Positions 36,093-44,505 of a stretch of 64,000 bases of DNA are shown piece by piece (positions within the stretch are counted from its first letter, which is position 1; each line of letters opens with the position of its first letter). Position numbers and translations under genes: made by a program. Origin of the DNA: DRYM01 sp964526225 (lineage in GTDB: Archaea; Thermoproteota; Thermoprotei_A; EX4484-217-1); the NCBI GenBank assembly GCA_964526225.1, contig CAZGLL010000001.1:62001-126000 (forward strand), given 5' to 3'. The notes under the pieces are model-generated. The model did no database searches. It had not been told where the DNA came from and saw only the letters and a program-made list of their open reading frames with translations.

Positions 36093-36136
36093 AGATCAAC
36101 TTCACTCATATACAGAGAATCCGTAACACATGAACA

Positions 36137-36191
36137 TTATATATAGTTTAGTACCATAGTGGCTGAACAATTATTAATTATATACTATGGT
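36137..36191. promoter_or_regulatory. glnA promoter: TATA-like element with upstream inverted repeat
   Basis: On the minus strand ACTATATATAAT (about 36148-36137) is the best TATA candidate, 45-55 bp before the glnA start. Immediately upstream, ACCATAGT (36153-36160) and ACTATGGT (36184-36191) form a perfect 8-bp inverted repeat, with weaker flanking symmetry (GTTTA and TAAAC). A second TATA-like run lies between the arms. The position upstream of the TATA box suits an activator or a repressor of nitrogen assimilation. Confidence 0.5.
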
Positions 36192-36249
36192 TAATTAAAC
36201 AGGTAATTAAAGTATTAGGTTCTCAGAAAAAGGGTTCTTATAAAAAAGT

Positions 36250-36525
36250 TTAAGATTTAAACGCTTTTTCTAGAAGTTCGGCTACGTCATCTAATGTAAA
36301 GCCTAGTGCGGTTATTTTTTCAGAGTACTCTCTAAGAACACTTTTTGCTTCTTCCAGATTACATCCCTTGAGTTTGTTTTCTAATTCTTCAAGCGCTTCC
36401 TGAGGATATACGAAAAAGTCGCCGCTAATTATAATGTCATGGATTCTTTCATCATCAGTTATTTCTATATCTACTTTGACTGTTTTTCCACCTTTAATTT
36501 TCTTAAGAACACTAGTTTTCTTCAC
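36250..36525 (-). CDS. lplB: Lipoate-protein ligase accessory subunit (LplB-like)
   Basis: This 91-residue protein corresponds to the separate C-terminal subunit of archaeal bipartite lipoate ligase, as in Thermoplasma acidophilum. It has KGGKTVKVDIEITDDERIHD near residue 11, the DIIISGDFFVYPQEALEEL segment near 30-48, and a helical tail ending DDVAELLEKAFKS. It is needed there for lipoyl-AMP formation while LplA holds the active site. It lies 6 bp downstream of lplA on the same strand, so the subunits are produced together. The ATG start lies at 36525. Confidence 0.87.
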   Translation of the reverse strand: MKKTSVLKKIKGGKTVKVDIEITDDERIHDIIISGDFFVYPQEALEELENKLKGCNLEEAKSVLREYSEKITALGFTLDDVAELLEKAFKS

Positions 36526-36531
36526 TAGAAC

Positions 36532-37287
36532 TCACCTCTTAAATATCCACTCTTTTGACCTATATTTTTCAACAAGCTTCCTTGCTAATTCGATTTCTTT
36601 TTCTGTAAGTTCTCCCTTTTCGAATTCGACATTAAGTGCTTTGGAGAAACCCTCAATCAGCGCTTCAATAGTTTCTTCTTTAGTTACTGTTCTGCCTAAT
36701 TCCCTTGAAAGAGTTGTTACCCTTTCAAGAATAGACTTAACCCCATGACTAATTAGTTTCTCTTTAGGCGCCTTAAGTGTCGAAGCTAAAGTGACTAAGT
36801 CTGTATTATACATTAGTGTTCCATGCTGTAAAAGCGCTGTTTTCTTTCGTGATTGAGCACTACCTGAAATCTTTTTACCATTAACGACAACATCGTTTAT
36901 AGGAACGAATCGCGCTTTTAACCCGAACTTCTCTATAGCATAAACTAACCCTTTACATATTATCTCATAGCTTTTTAACACATCCGTAGCAACATCGCTT
37001 ATTGAAGCAACAATAGAATATGTTACTTCACCGTTTACATCGTGATATACTGATCCACCGCCAGTTATTCTTCTAGTAATCAATATTTTACGTTTATTAA
37101 GAAATTCTAAGTTTACTGCATCATTTACCCTTTGGAAATAACCTATGGTTACTGCGCTTGGATTAAACACGAATAATCTAAGAGTATTAGGGATTTCCCC
37201 TTTATCTTTAAGTATGAGCATTGCTTCATCAATAGCCATATTCCAGTATGCATCTCCTTCGTTAATAATTAATCTCCATTTCTCCAT
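36532..37287 (-). CDS. lplA: Lipoate-protein ligase A catalytic subunit (LplA-like)
   Basis: This 251-residue member of the biotin/lipoyl ligase fold attaches lipoyl or octanoyl groups to E2 and GcvH domains. Signatures: the ligase start WRLIINEGDAYWNMAIDEAM, TRRITGGGSVYHDVNGEVTY near residue 70, the catalytic-lysine loop DVVVNGKKISGSAQSRKK near 127-144, and LLQHGTLMYNTDLVTLASTL near 147-166. It lacks the C-terminal accessory domain found in bacterial LplA, which is encoded separately as lplB. It is divergent from lipS1 by 148 bp. Confidence 0.92.
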   Translation of the reverse strand: MEKWRLIINEGDAYWNMAIDEAMLILKDKGEIPNTLRLFVFNPSAVTIGYFQRVNDAVNLEFLNKRKILITRRITGGGSVYHDVNGEVTYSIVASISDVATDVLKSYEIICKGLVYAIEKFGLKARFVPINDVVVNGKKISGSAQSRKKTALLQHGTLMYNTDLVTLASTLKAPKEKLISHGVKSILERVTTLSRELGRTVTKEETIEALIEGFSKALNVEFEKGELTEKEIELARKLVEKYRSKEWIFKR

Positions 37288-37435
37288 GAAAATTACACCT
37301 ACTGCTTAACTTGTTAGCTCATAATGAATTATTACATAAATATTATTGCTTATAGTAAAATATTTATTTACATGTTTATAAAGAGCAAGTGCCCTTAAGA
37401 AGTTAGGTTAAATTTAGATAAAGGGTCCTACAGAG

Positions 37436-38419
37436 ATGTATGTTCGAGCTTCAATAGGTACATTGGCATCATTAGGGTTGTTAGATATTAAAATGCTCGA
37501 AAAACCATATACAGCTTATGTACTTCAGTATTCAGAAAACGGGTGTGAGGCCGAATGTCTTTTCTGTCCACAAAGCAGAATTAATTTCTCGAGAAAAGAT
37601 TTTGTTTCAAGAGTTGTATGGCCGAGAATAGAATTAGAGAAACTGATTAAAGCAATTAAAAGGAAAAACGTTTTCGCAAGAATATGTGTTCAAAACGTTA
37701 TTAAACCCTCTTTTGAGGACGAATTCCTAGAAATAATAAGGAATATCAGAAAGAGCAATATAAGAACATCCTTAAGCGCTTCTATAACGCCTGTCAGTAA
37801 AGAGTTTCTCATTAAGTTAAAAGAACTAGGAGTAGACTACTTAGGTGTAGGCTTAGACGCTGCATCACCAAGTGTTTTCAAGACCATTCGAAAGCCATTT
37901 ACATGGGAAAGATATATGGAATTCATAAGGGATGGTATTGAAGTTTTCGGGTTAAGAAAGGTAGATGTTCACTTAATATTTGGTCTAGGTGAAAGCGAAA
38001 GAGAGTTCGTGGAAACAATGAAGAAGGTTCATGAGCTTGGAGCTGAAATAGCATTATTCGCTTATACGCCAGTTAAGGGAACAATGTTAAACATTAAGAA
38101 GCAACCATCATTAATTTCATGGAGAAAAATGCAATTAGCAAAATATCTTATTGAAAAAGGTAAAGAAGATGAAATATTTTATGTAAATGACAAAGTAGGC
38201 TTCAAAAAGAGCTTCTTAAAGGATGTAATAAGTAACTTGGAAAAATACGTTTCATTGTTTCTAACAACAGGTTGTCCTTCATGCAATAGACCATTCTACA
38301 ATGAGAGTCCAAAGGGACCATACTATAACTTCCCATCTATATCATTTGCTAAGGAAAGATTAGCTATCATTAGAAGAGATTTAGAGAAAATTCTTAATGA
38401 ATGTGATAAATATGAGTAA
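37436..38419 (+). CDS. lipS1: Radical SAM lipoyl synthase subunit LipS1
   Basis: This 327-residue radical SAM protein has the cluster CEAECLFCPQSRIN near residue 34, C-x3-C-x2-C. Further conserved cysteines lie in TTGCPSCNRPFYNESPKGP near 280, consistent with the auxiliary FeS cluster. It matches LipS1 of the two-part archaeal lipoyl synthase (LipS1/LipS2), first shown in Thermococcus kodakarensis, which inserts sulphurs into protein-bound octanoyl groups. The partner lipS2 overlaps its 3' end by 23 bp, and lplA/lplB stand divergently upstream. The lipS1/lipS2 identity is inferred from this context plus motif placement. Confidence 0.82.
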   Translation: MYVRASIGTLASLGLLDIKMLEKPYTAYVLQYSENGCEAECLFCPQSRINFSRKDFVSRVVWPRIELEKLIKAIKRKNVFARICVQNVIKPSFEDEFLEIIRNIRKSNIRTSLSASITPVSKEFLIKLKELGVDYLGVGLDAASPSVFKTIRKPFTWERYMEFIRDGIEVFGLRKVDVHLIFGLGESEREFVETMKKVHELGAEIALFAYTPVKGTMLNIKKQPSLISWRKMQLAKYLIEKGKEDEIFYVNDKVGFKKSFLKDVISNLEKYVSLFLTTGCPSCNRPFYNESPKGPYYNFPSISFAKERLAIIRRDLEKILNECDKYE

Positions 38420-39269
38420 TGTTAAAGCGTATATTCCTGGCAAAAAATTCCCAGACATAAGCATTACTGGCACATCATGCCCGCTTAATTGCGCATATTG
38501 TGAAGGATATTATCTTCATGGTATGGAGTTAGCACCTACCCCAAAGAAGCTATATGATACTGTAAAATACCTTGTAAAAAGGGGAGCTAAGGGCGTTTTG
38601 ATAAGTGGAGGTTTTGATTTACAAGGTAAGCTTCCTGTAGAACCCTTTCTTTCAACAATAAAGGATATTAAAAGAGATTTTGATATTATAATAAGCGTTC
38701 ATCAAGGTCTTGTAAGTAAAGACTTAGCAATAAAATTAAGAGAAGCGGGTGTTGATATAGTAGATTATGAAATGATTCTTGATCCATTTGTTATAAAGAA
38801 CATTAAAAATTTAAAGAATAAAGACCCCGAAGACTACATAAGGTCTTTTGAACTCCTAGATAAGTATGGTCCTCCCTATATTGCTCCTCACATACCGTTA
38901 GGATTAAATTATGGGAAAATAGTTTATGAATACAAGGTTATTGATGCTTTAATGGATTTTAACCCATATATTCTAGTTTTCCTCATCTTCATACCTACAA
39001 GAGGAACAAAAATGGAAAATTCCTCTATTCCTGAAGCAAAAGATGTAGTCAAAATCATTGCGTATGCGAGGAAAAAGTTTAATGGTATATTAGCTCTAGG
39101 ATGTATGAGGCCTTGGAAAACAAAGTATCTGGTAGATCCCTATCTAATAGAAAAACAGCTTGTTGATAGAATAACTAATCCTCCCAAGTCTATAATTAAG
39201 AAGTATGGTCTTAGAGTAATTGAGGCTTGCTGTTCTGTTCCTAAGGAATTACTTTATAAATTCATTTAA
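38397..39269 (+). CDS. lipS2: Radical SAM lipoyl synthase subunit LipS2
   Basis: This 290-residue radical SAM protein has CPLNCAYCEGYYLHGM near residue 24, C-x3-C-x2-C. An additional C-terminal CMRPW near 240 and CC (VIEACCSVPKELL) near 276 could bind an auxiliary cluster. It pairs with LipS1, the two overlapping by 23 bp, so translation is coupled. Together they should complete lipoate assembly on octanoylated E2 or GcvH proteins produced by the LplA/LplB ligase encoded on the other strand. Its 3' end overlaps the small gene at 39262 by 8 bp. Confidence 0.82.
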   Translation: MNVINMSNVKAYIPGKKFPDISITGTSCPLNCAYCEGYYLHGMELAPTPKKLYDTVKYLVKRGAKGVLISGGFDLQGKLPVEPFLSTIKDIKRDFDIIISVHQGLVSKDLAIKLREAGVDIVDYEMILDPFVIKNIKNLKNKDPEDYIRSFELLDKYGPPYIAPHIPLGLNYGKIVYEYKVIDALMDFNPYILVFLIFIPTRGTKMENSSIPEAKDVVKIIAYARKKFNGILALGCMRPWKTKYLVDPYLIEKQLVDRITNPPKSIIKKYGLRVIEACCSVPKELLYKFI

Positions 39270-39465
39270 TTTTGTACTGATCTACTACTTCGTTTAACCT
39301 TATCCTTTCGACTAATTCTTTAGCTTTCTTAATAGCATCTTCGCTATTCTCCGCAGAAACATTGAGAACAATATTTGTTCCTTTAATTCTTACTCTAAAT
39401 CTCTTTTCACCAAGTAGCTCATATTCCTCTATAACCTCAAGATCCAATTTTTTCATCATGAACAC
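39262..39465 (-). CDS. Small uncharacterised protein
   Basis: This 67-residue protein is charged, with a short beta-alpha layout: strands EVIEEYELLGEKRFRVRIKG and TNIVLNVSAENS, then helix EDAIKKAKELVERIR. No motif is recognisable. The longest frame starts at 39465, with further ATGs at codons 3 and 4. Its 5' end overlaps the 3' end of the kinase gene by 10 bp and its 3' end overlaps lipS2, so it is probably the second gene of a kinase operon. Confidence 0.6.
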   Translation of the reverse strand: MFMMKKLDLEVIEEYELLGEKRFRVRIKGTNIVLNVSAENSEDAIKKAKELVERIRLNEVVDQYKIK

Positions 39466-40943
39466 CCTAATTCCCTATATAGTTTTTTGACTATAAAAGG
39501 GTATAAAGGCGATATAGGTGCTAAAACCCTTATATAACCTCTGTTTACAGTATTGCATATATTGTGTAAACTTCCCTCGTTTTCTAAATAACCTTTAGCT
39601 AAACTTTTAGCAGCTATGAAGCTTTCATCAAATTTAAATTTAAGATAGACCGTTGTAAATGCAATGTACTCTGCAATATCCCATGATGGAGGAATTTTTT
39701 GCGAAGCTTGCTCTAAATCTATAGGAACTATAGCTCCATGTTTGTTAAGTATAAAGTTTGAAGGTCTTGTATCACCGATTGATAATCCTAATTTATGTAT
39801 GTCTGCTAGAAGACCGCCTAGGCGGTAACATGCATTTTTGAAGTCTTTACTATGTAGAACTTCTACTAAATTACTGCCTTCAATGTATTCCCTAATAACA
39901 TATTTTTTATGCCAATCGATTCCGAGAACCATAGGTACCCTTAATCCTGACTTTCTTAATAACGTAATGGCGTTCACCTCACGTAATAACCTTTCACTAG
40001 CAGATAACGCAAAATCAACTGTTCCAATAGTCCATAATCCTATAGGTAACCATTTCAACGATTTCCAGTCCCTATATTTTTTTACAACAACTAACATCTT
40101 TCTTCCGTGGAATTCTGCTTCACCTAGAAATGTGTAGTTGATGGTGCTTCCTAAAGATTTAACGTAGGAAATGTTTTCGAAACCTTTATGAAATGACATT
40201 ATTTTATTGTCGATTTCAATATAAAGTTCGGAATATGGCGATGGAGCTACTATTTTCGGCAGAAACCCTCTAATTTCTGGGATAATAATCGCTAAAGGTA
40301 TTATGTTTCTTACCTTTAATGAATATTCCATATACGGAACTATTATTTCGCGAATGAATCTTTCAGTAATGAGCAAAGGCGTTTTTCTAGCTTTTTCCAA
40401 AAAGCTTTCACATATTTTAAAAAAACCAGAATTACTTGCTGAGCAAAGAATCTCCTGCTTTTCAAGATATTTTAAATAGCTTAAAAACTTCACTAAAAAA
40501 ATGTCTTTCATTCTCTCAATATTCATTAGAGAACATACATTTATAGGGTCTAAGTATCCTACAAGAGACCTATATGATGCTAATAAGTCATAAAATAAGA
40601 ACGTTGGGGTGAAGTATATTTTAGTTGCGAACTCTGGCCCTACTTCGCTAATAAGTCTTTTAAGGGTTAATGTAACGAAGTTCCTTAATGCTGCATACTC
40701 AATACTCTTGGCTTTAGTTAGGTTCCCTACTACTTGATTTGAGAGGAGCGTTCTTAATAGTAAGAAACCTCCTAGAATTCCATACTTTACATCATACCTT
40801 AAAATGTTCTCACTAACAACTATTCTGATAATAAGCTTTCTTTGAGACTTCTTATAAGTTATTTTAGGGAAAAATGTTTTTTCATCAACTACAATTACTT
40901 CTTCAAAATACTTTGTCTTCCCAATATTGCAGCTTATTTTCAT
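39456..40943 (-). CDS. Bud32-like protein kinase with a large N-terminal region
   Basis: This 495-residue protein ends in an atypical kinase domain (about residues 275-480). Visible elements are the ATP lysine in MLVVVKKYR, a conserved Glu in LLREVNAITLLRKSGLRVP, the hinge YVIREYIEGSNLVEVL, the catalytic SIGDTRPSNFIL and the metal-binding PIDLEQAS. The GDTRPSNF element resembles the GDLTTSNF of Bud32 and lacks the usual HRD. The first ~270 residues are a novel region with no family recognised. Bud32 proper is ~220 residues and pairs with Kae1, so this is a distinct relative. The C/D-box RNA at 40956-41013 lies in its promoter region. Confidence 0.75.
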   Translation of the reverse strand: MKISCNIGKTKYFEEVIVVDEKTFFPKITYKKSQRKLIIRIVVSENILRYDVKYGILGGFLLLRTLLSNQVVGNLTKAKSIEYAALRNFVTLTLKRLISEVGPEFATKIYFTPTFLFYDLLASYRSLVGYLDPINVCSLMNIERMKDIFLVKFLSYLKYLEKQEILCSASNSGFFKICESFLEKARKTPLLITERFIREIIVPYMEYSLKVRNIIPLAIIIPEIRGFLPKIVAPSPYSELYIEIDNKIMSFHKGFENISYVKSLGSTINYTFLGEAEFHGRKMLVVVKKYRDWKSLKWLPIGLWTIGTVDFALSASERLLREVNAITLLRKSGLRVPMVLGIDWHKKYVIREYIEGSNLVEVLHSKDFKNACYRLGGLLADIHKLGLSIGDTRPSNFILNKHGAIVPIDLEQASQKIPPSWDIAEYIAFTTVYLKFKFDESFIAAKSLAKGYLENEGSLHNICNTVNRGYIRVLAPISPLYPFIVKKLYRELGCS

Positions 40944-40955
40944 TTTAAAAACGTA

Positions 40956-41013
40956 GCTCAGTTAAACCCCACCGTCATCAGCATTCAGTGATCGAGGACT
41001 TCTTCATCGCCTC
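40956..41013 (-). ncRNA. C/D-box guide sRNA
   Basis: All four boxes are clear on the minus strand: C GCGATGA (41010-41004), D' CTGA (40988-40985), C' CTGATGA (40981-40975) and D CTGA (40961-40958). The guides are AGAAGTCCTCGATCA before D' and CGGTGGGGTTTAA before D (13 nt). This is among the strongest guide RNA calls in the window. It lies between the kinase-like gene and the DUF2258-like gene, in line with both. Confidence 0.85.
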
Positions 41014-41022
41014 CTTACTTAA

Positions 41023-41748
41023 CTATTCTACTTTAATTAATTCTTTAAGAGTTTCCTTTGCCTTCTCCCTATCTATTTCCTTAACCCTATTTTCACTTAG
41101 CGCCTTAATTAGCTCTTCTTTAACGCTCTTAGCTATTTCTAATGGGTCTGGACTATATTTTAACTTCATAAGATAGCGGAAAGCCCTACCTTCCGGTGTA
41201 ACTATTACTGCTAATGCTTCTCCTTCCTCGTTTCGGAATAAAACCCTTACAGCACCTATTGTCGCATATGTTTCCTCCTTAGGCGCCTTAACTACATAAA
41301 CGTCCTCTAAACCCTCCTTTACCGTACCTAAATATTCTACTTCAATTTCCACAGGCAAAGCTGGTCTAGCCATTATTTCTTCTCTTTTCTCAAGAACCTT
41401 AGGTAGGAGCTCCTTAATTTTAGTAGATGTTTCCTCCACAGGCTTATAATGTTGTACTTCGAGAGTATTCCATTTCCACTTTATCTTACCATTCTCAATT
41501 TCATACTCAATAGTTATACGTACAACATCGCCCTTCTCAACACCTACCTCTCTAAACAACTCAAATAGTAAAGCGTTAAGTTCGCCTGTAGCCCGAGCTA
41601 CTTCCTTATTATCGATTTTTCCTTTAAGCGTAGCAAACATAACCCTTCTAAGTTTGTTAGCATATGCACCTGCTATTATTAAGCCTGAGGAAACTCTTGC
41701 CAAACTTAAACCCCTCCGTATCAGAATATTATCTTCCTTCCTAATCAA
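41023..41748 (-). CDS. DUF2258-like archaeal protein
   Basis: This 241-residue protein seems to match the archaeal DUF2258 family. The N-terminus RRGLSLARVSSGLIIAGAYA and RRVMFATLKGKIDNKEVAR is the best-conserved part, with the later EVEYLGTVKEGLEDVYVVKA and the YATIGAVRVLF segment. The C-terminal ~45 residues are a charged helix. No catalytic motif is seen; the family is uncharacterised but broadly conserved in Thermoproteota. It is divergent from the small wHTH gene at 41811 with a 62-bp gap. Its downstream end abuts a guide RNA. The DUF assignment is from memory. Confidence 0.7.
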   Translation of the reverse strand: MIRKEDNILIRRGLSLARVSSGLIIAGAYANKLRRVMFATLKGKIDNKEVARATGELNALLFELFREVGVEKGDVVRITIEYEIENGKIKWKWNTLEVQHYKPVEETSTKIKELLPKVLEKREEIMARPALPVEIEVEYLGTVKEGLEDVYVVKAPKEETYATIGAVRVLFRNEEGEALAVIVTPEGRAFRYLMKLKYSPDPLEIAKSVKEELIKALSENRVKEIDREKAKETLKELIKVE

Positions 41749-41810
41749 AATTATTCATTAAAGTTTAAAACTGCCTTCTACGGAGCTTTAGTAAAAGGGC
41801 TATATGGGGT

Positions 41811-42041
41811 GTGCTAAATACAATGGAGTTGAAAAACAAGCGTATTCTTTCAGAGGAAGAAAAAGCAATAATTGAGGTTATTAAGGAACGTGGTGAACTA
41901 ACTTTTGAAGAACTAAAGAACCATGTTAAAATAGATAAACCTAGGTTAAGAGTGATTATTGCGGAAATGTTACGTAAAGGCTTACTAGTTAAGGTACCGA
42001 ATTTTGAAAGAGGAAAATTTGTTTATAGAGTGTCAAAATAG
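41811..42041 (+). CDS. Small winged-helix DNA-binding protein
   Basis: This 76-residue protein has a minimal winged helix: LSEEEKAIIEVIKERGELTF, then EELKNHVKIDKPRLRVIIAE and MLRKGLLVKV. No effector domain is present. An internal ATG at 41823 (MELKNKR) is as likely a start as 41811. Divergence from the DUF2258-like gene across 62 bp suggests that it could regulate either. It is convergent with trpS. Confidence 0.7.
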   Translation: MLNTMELKNKRILSEEEKAIIEVIKERGELTFEELKNHVKIDKPRLRVIIAEMLRKGLLVKVPNFERGKFVYRVSK

Positions 42042-42051
42042 GGTGATGAAT

Positions 42052-43167
42052 CTAATTCCTACTAAGTGCCTCGTGTATTATATCTTTCGCTTTGCTAAGG
42101 TTCTTTTTCCTCTTTTCCTGGTGCATAATAAGCCATTTAACAAATAGATCCGCTACCTCTCTCTTACATTCTCCACAGAGTCTTAATCCATGCTTGCATT
42201 CCTCATAAACTCTCCTTACCCTAGATTCATCATCGATGTGGTACATGGCTAATTGATATATTGCACATTTTTCAGGATTACCACCAAGTTTCCTTTGCAG
42301 CTCCGCTGTTTCCCTACCACCAGTATACGCGTTCATGAGCTTTTTCCATACTTCTGAAGGAGCGTCTTTAAGTGTAATGTAGCTCATGGGGTCTCTTTTA
42401 CTCATCTTAAATCCTGGCCCCTTAAGACTCCACTGGAGTTTATGATATACTGCTGCTGGTGGAATAAATCCAAACTTTTTAGCGTATTTTCTAGCTAAGT
42501 CACGTGTCAATCTAATGTGTGGATCTTGATCAGCACCTACCGGAACAACTGTTGGCTTAGGGCCTCCAAAGTCCGGATGCTGAGGTAATAGTATATCGCC
42601 TACCTGAACCATGGCTGTCATGTACATTCCTAAATGTTTTTCGCCATATATGGCTTCTAAGAGATTATAGGTTATTCCTCTAGCAAAGAAGTATCCATAC
42701 CGCATTACTCGAGGTTCTCTTGATTGCAAATAAATATAGGTTCTTTTAAGATCTATCCCTAAAGCTATTAAATCTGCAACATTTTCAATAGCATAATTTA
42801 CTGATTCTTCAAAAGGTATTCCGTTATCCTCCCATGCTTCTATGTCTGCTATTGCGTAAAATACTTTAGCTTTAGGGGAGAGTTTTTGGAGATATATTAT
42901 TTGTTCAGCTGTCATTTTACTTCCTAAGTGAAATATTCCTGAAGGCTTTATTCCGGACATTACAGCGTACTCTTCATTATTCTTAATTGCCCTGATTATT
43001 ATCTGAAAGTCCCTATGTCCGAAAACTATTTTCCTAGCAAAGTATCTATTAAGGAATGGTAGTTCTTTAAGTAGATCCTCCGTTAAAGGCTCTATGCCGA
43101 AAACTTCAATAAGTTTTCCATAATCTTCAACATCGACAACAGACCATGGATCGAACTTCTTCACCAT
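42052..43167 (-). CDS. trpS: Tryptophanyl-tRNA synthetase
   Basis: TrpRS charges tRNA(Trp). This 371-residue class I synthetase is typical of archaea. The HIGH-like motif is GIKPSGIFHLGSKM near residue 75. The tryptophan pocket includes MVQVGDILLPQHPDFGG near 190, and the KMSKS loop is FKMSKRDPMSYITL near 250. An archaeal zinc-like C-terminal knuckle (CGECKREVADLFVKWL) lies near 340. The ATG start is at 43167, 14 bp after the HIT gene, so the two are likely co-transcribed. Confidence 0.95.
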   Translation of the reverse strand: MVKKFDPWSVVDVEDYGKLIEVFGIEPLTEDLLKELPFLNRYFARKIVFGHRDFQIIIRAIKNNEEYAVMSGIKPSGIFHLGSKMTAEQIIYLQKLSPKAKVFYAIADIEAWEDNGIPFEESVNYAIENVADLIALGIDLKRTYIYLQSREPRVMRYGYFFARGITYNLLEAIYGEKHLGMYMTAMVQVGDILLPQHPDFGGPKPTVVPVGADQDPHIRLTRDLARKYAKKFGFIPPAAVYHKLQWSLKGPGFKMSKRDPMSYITLKDAPSEVWKKLMNAYTGGRETAELQRKLGGNPEKCAIYQLAMYHIDDESRVRRVYEECKHGLRLCGECKREVADLFVKWLIMHQEKRKKNLSKAKDIIHEALSRN

Positions 43168-43181
43168 TATTAACCTTACCC

Positions 43182-43676
43182 CTAGGAAATATCCTTTATA
43201 GCTTTCACTAATTTATTATATGTTTCTTCAAGGGCTTGAGGTATAACCTTAACATCACCTAAAACGGGCATGAAATTTGTATCACCTAACCATCTAGGTA
43301 CAATATGTATGTGAACATGGTCTTCAATACCAGCACCAGCAACACTTCCTAAATTTATTCCTATGTTGAAACCATGTGGGCTAAATACCTTCTTAAGTAG
43401 CTTAACAGATAAAACAGTGAGCTCCATGAGATCATAAAGCTCATCTTTAGTAAGTTCTTCAAGTGCTCCTATATGGCGGTAAGTAGCAACCATCAAATGT
43501 CCGGGATTGTATGGATACAGATTCATGAGAATAAAAGCGTTCTTACCCCTATATATAACGTAATTTTCTTTATCCTTACCTGATTTTGCTGCAGTGCAGA
43601 TGAAGCACCCCTTAGGCTTAGGAGCTTCAATATATCTTATTCTCCATGGTGCCCAAAGCACTTTCACATTTACCAC
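43182..43676 (-). CDS. HIT-family nucleotide hydrolase
   Basis: This 164-residue histidine-triad protein contains HVHIHIVPRW near residue 122, the HxHxHxx triad with the catalytic middle histidine. It begins with a zinc-like CFICTAAKS near residue 24. HIT proteins hydrolyse nucleoside phosphoramidates or diadenosine polyphosphates; the archaeal branch of this length is Ap4A-hydrolase-like. Ap4A is a by-product of aminoacyl-tRNA synthetases, and the gene precedes trpS by 14 bp, so its function may be to clear such products. The start is ATG 43676 with AGGTGG nearby. Confidence 0.87.
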   Translation of the reverse strand: MVNVKVLWAPWRIRYIEAPKPKGCFICTAAKSGKDKENYVIYRGKNAFILMNLYPYNPGHLMVATYRHIGALEELTKDELYDLMELTVLSVKLLKKVFSPHGFNIGINLGSVAGAGIEDHVHIHIVPRWLGDTNFMPVLGDVKVIPQALEETYNKLVKAIKDIS

Positions 43677-43693
43677 CTAATTGCATTATAGGT

Positions 43694-44494
43694 TTAACAC
43701 GCTGGAACTTTTAAAATATACGTAAACAATAAACATAAAATGACATCACCAAAGATTAACGATACTACATACCCGAAAGTTATGAAAACTAGTAATGGTA
43801 TACCTTGTGTTACCCAAATAACATCGCCATAACTAAGCAAGCCCCTTTCTACAAGTTTCCTAAGCTCATCCTGATGTTCATAATGTTCTTCTTCAATAGA
43901 AAATGACAACCTATATGTTGTCTCGAGTTTTCCGTTTTGAGCTACTCTATAAATAATCAATGGATAGGTGAATTTCATTCCTAAATACTTTTCTATGGTT
44001 ACAGGGAATCCTAAAAACATGTAAGCTATTTTATACCTTTTAGGAATTCTAAGCTTAAACACTAAACCTAGATGAGATAGATTTCTTGCAATATTCATTA
44101 GAGGAATGATTAATGAAGAAATTAGCGAATTAACTAAAACAGTCAATATAAACGGTAGTGGCGGTTTTAGCCCGAATAAGGGTTTAAAAGGGTGCCATGG
44201 ATGCATAATAGCTAATGTAATTAGGGCGAATAAATCTGCTCCACCGAATAAATCTAAATAGTATGCTAAGCCACCTATACTTAAAGCAAAAAGTGCTGAA
44301 GCAGCCAACTTTAATATATCGTTTAGGGACATATTGAAAACTACGAATTCAGCTAAAGTTAACGTCACAGCCATGCTTCCAAAGACAAACCAAACTTTAA
44401 GATCGACCTCTCTATACTTTATATCAAGTGCTGAAGTGTATAGTAGGAAAATTAGTGAGGTAATTACCTTTAATTCCTCTATTACATTGTACAC
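43694..44494 (-). CDS. A24-type prepilin/preflagellin peptidase
   Basis: This 266-residue polytopic protein resembles the archaeal class III signal peptidase (PibD/FlaK) that trims type IV pilin-like and archaellin precursors. The first catalytic aspartate is in TSALDIKYREVDLKVWFVFG near residue 23. The second is in GGADLFALITLAIM near residue 84. Six or so hydrophobic segments are visible. A soluble charged loop (residues ~170-225) is longer than usual. The gene lies between DHH and HIT genes in the same direction, with 11-17 bp gaps. No pilin or archaellin gene occurs in the window. Confidence 0.8.
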   Translation of the reverse strand: MYNVIEELKVITSLIFLLYTSALDIKYREVDLKVWFVFGSMAVTLTLAEFVVFNMSLNDILKLAASALFALSIGGLAYYLDLFGGADLFALITLAIMHPWHPFKPLFGLKPPLPFILTVLVNSLISSLIIPLMNIARNLSHLGLVFKLRIPKRYKIAYMFLGFPVTIEKYLGMKFTYPLIIYRVAQNGKLETTYRLSFSIEEEHYEHQDELRKLVERGLLSYGDVIWVTQGIPLLVFITFGYVVSLIFGDVILCLLFTYILKVPAC

Positions 44495-44505
44495 CTATCT
44501 TAACC

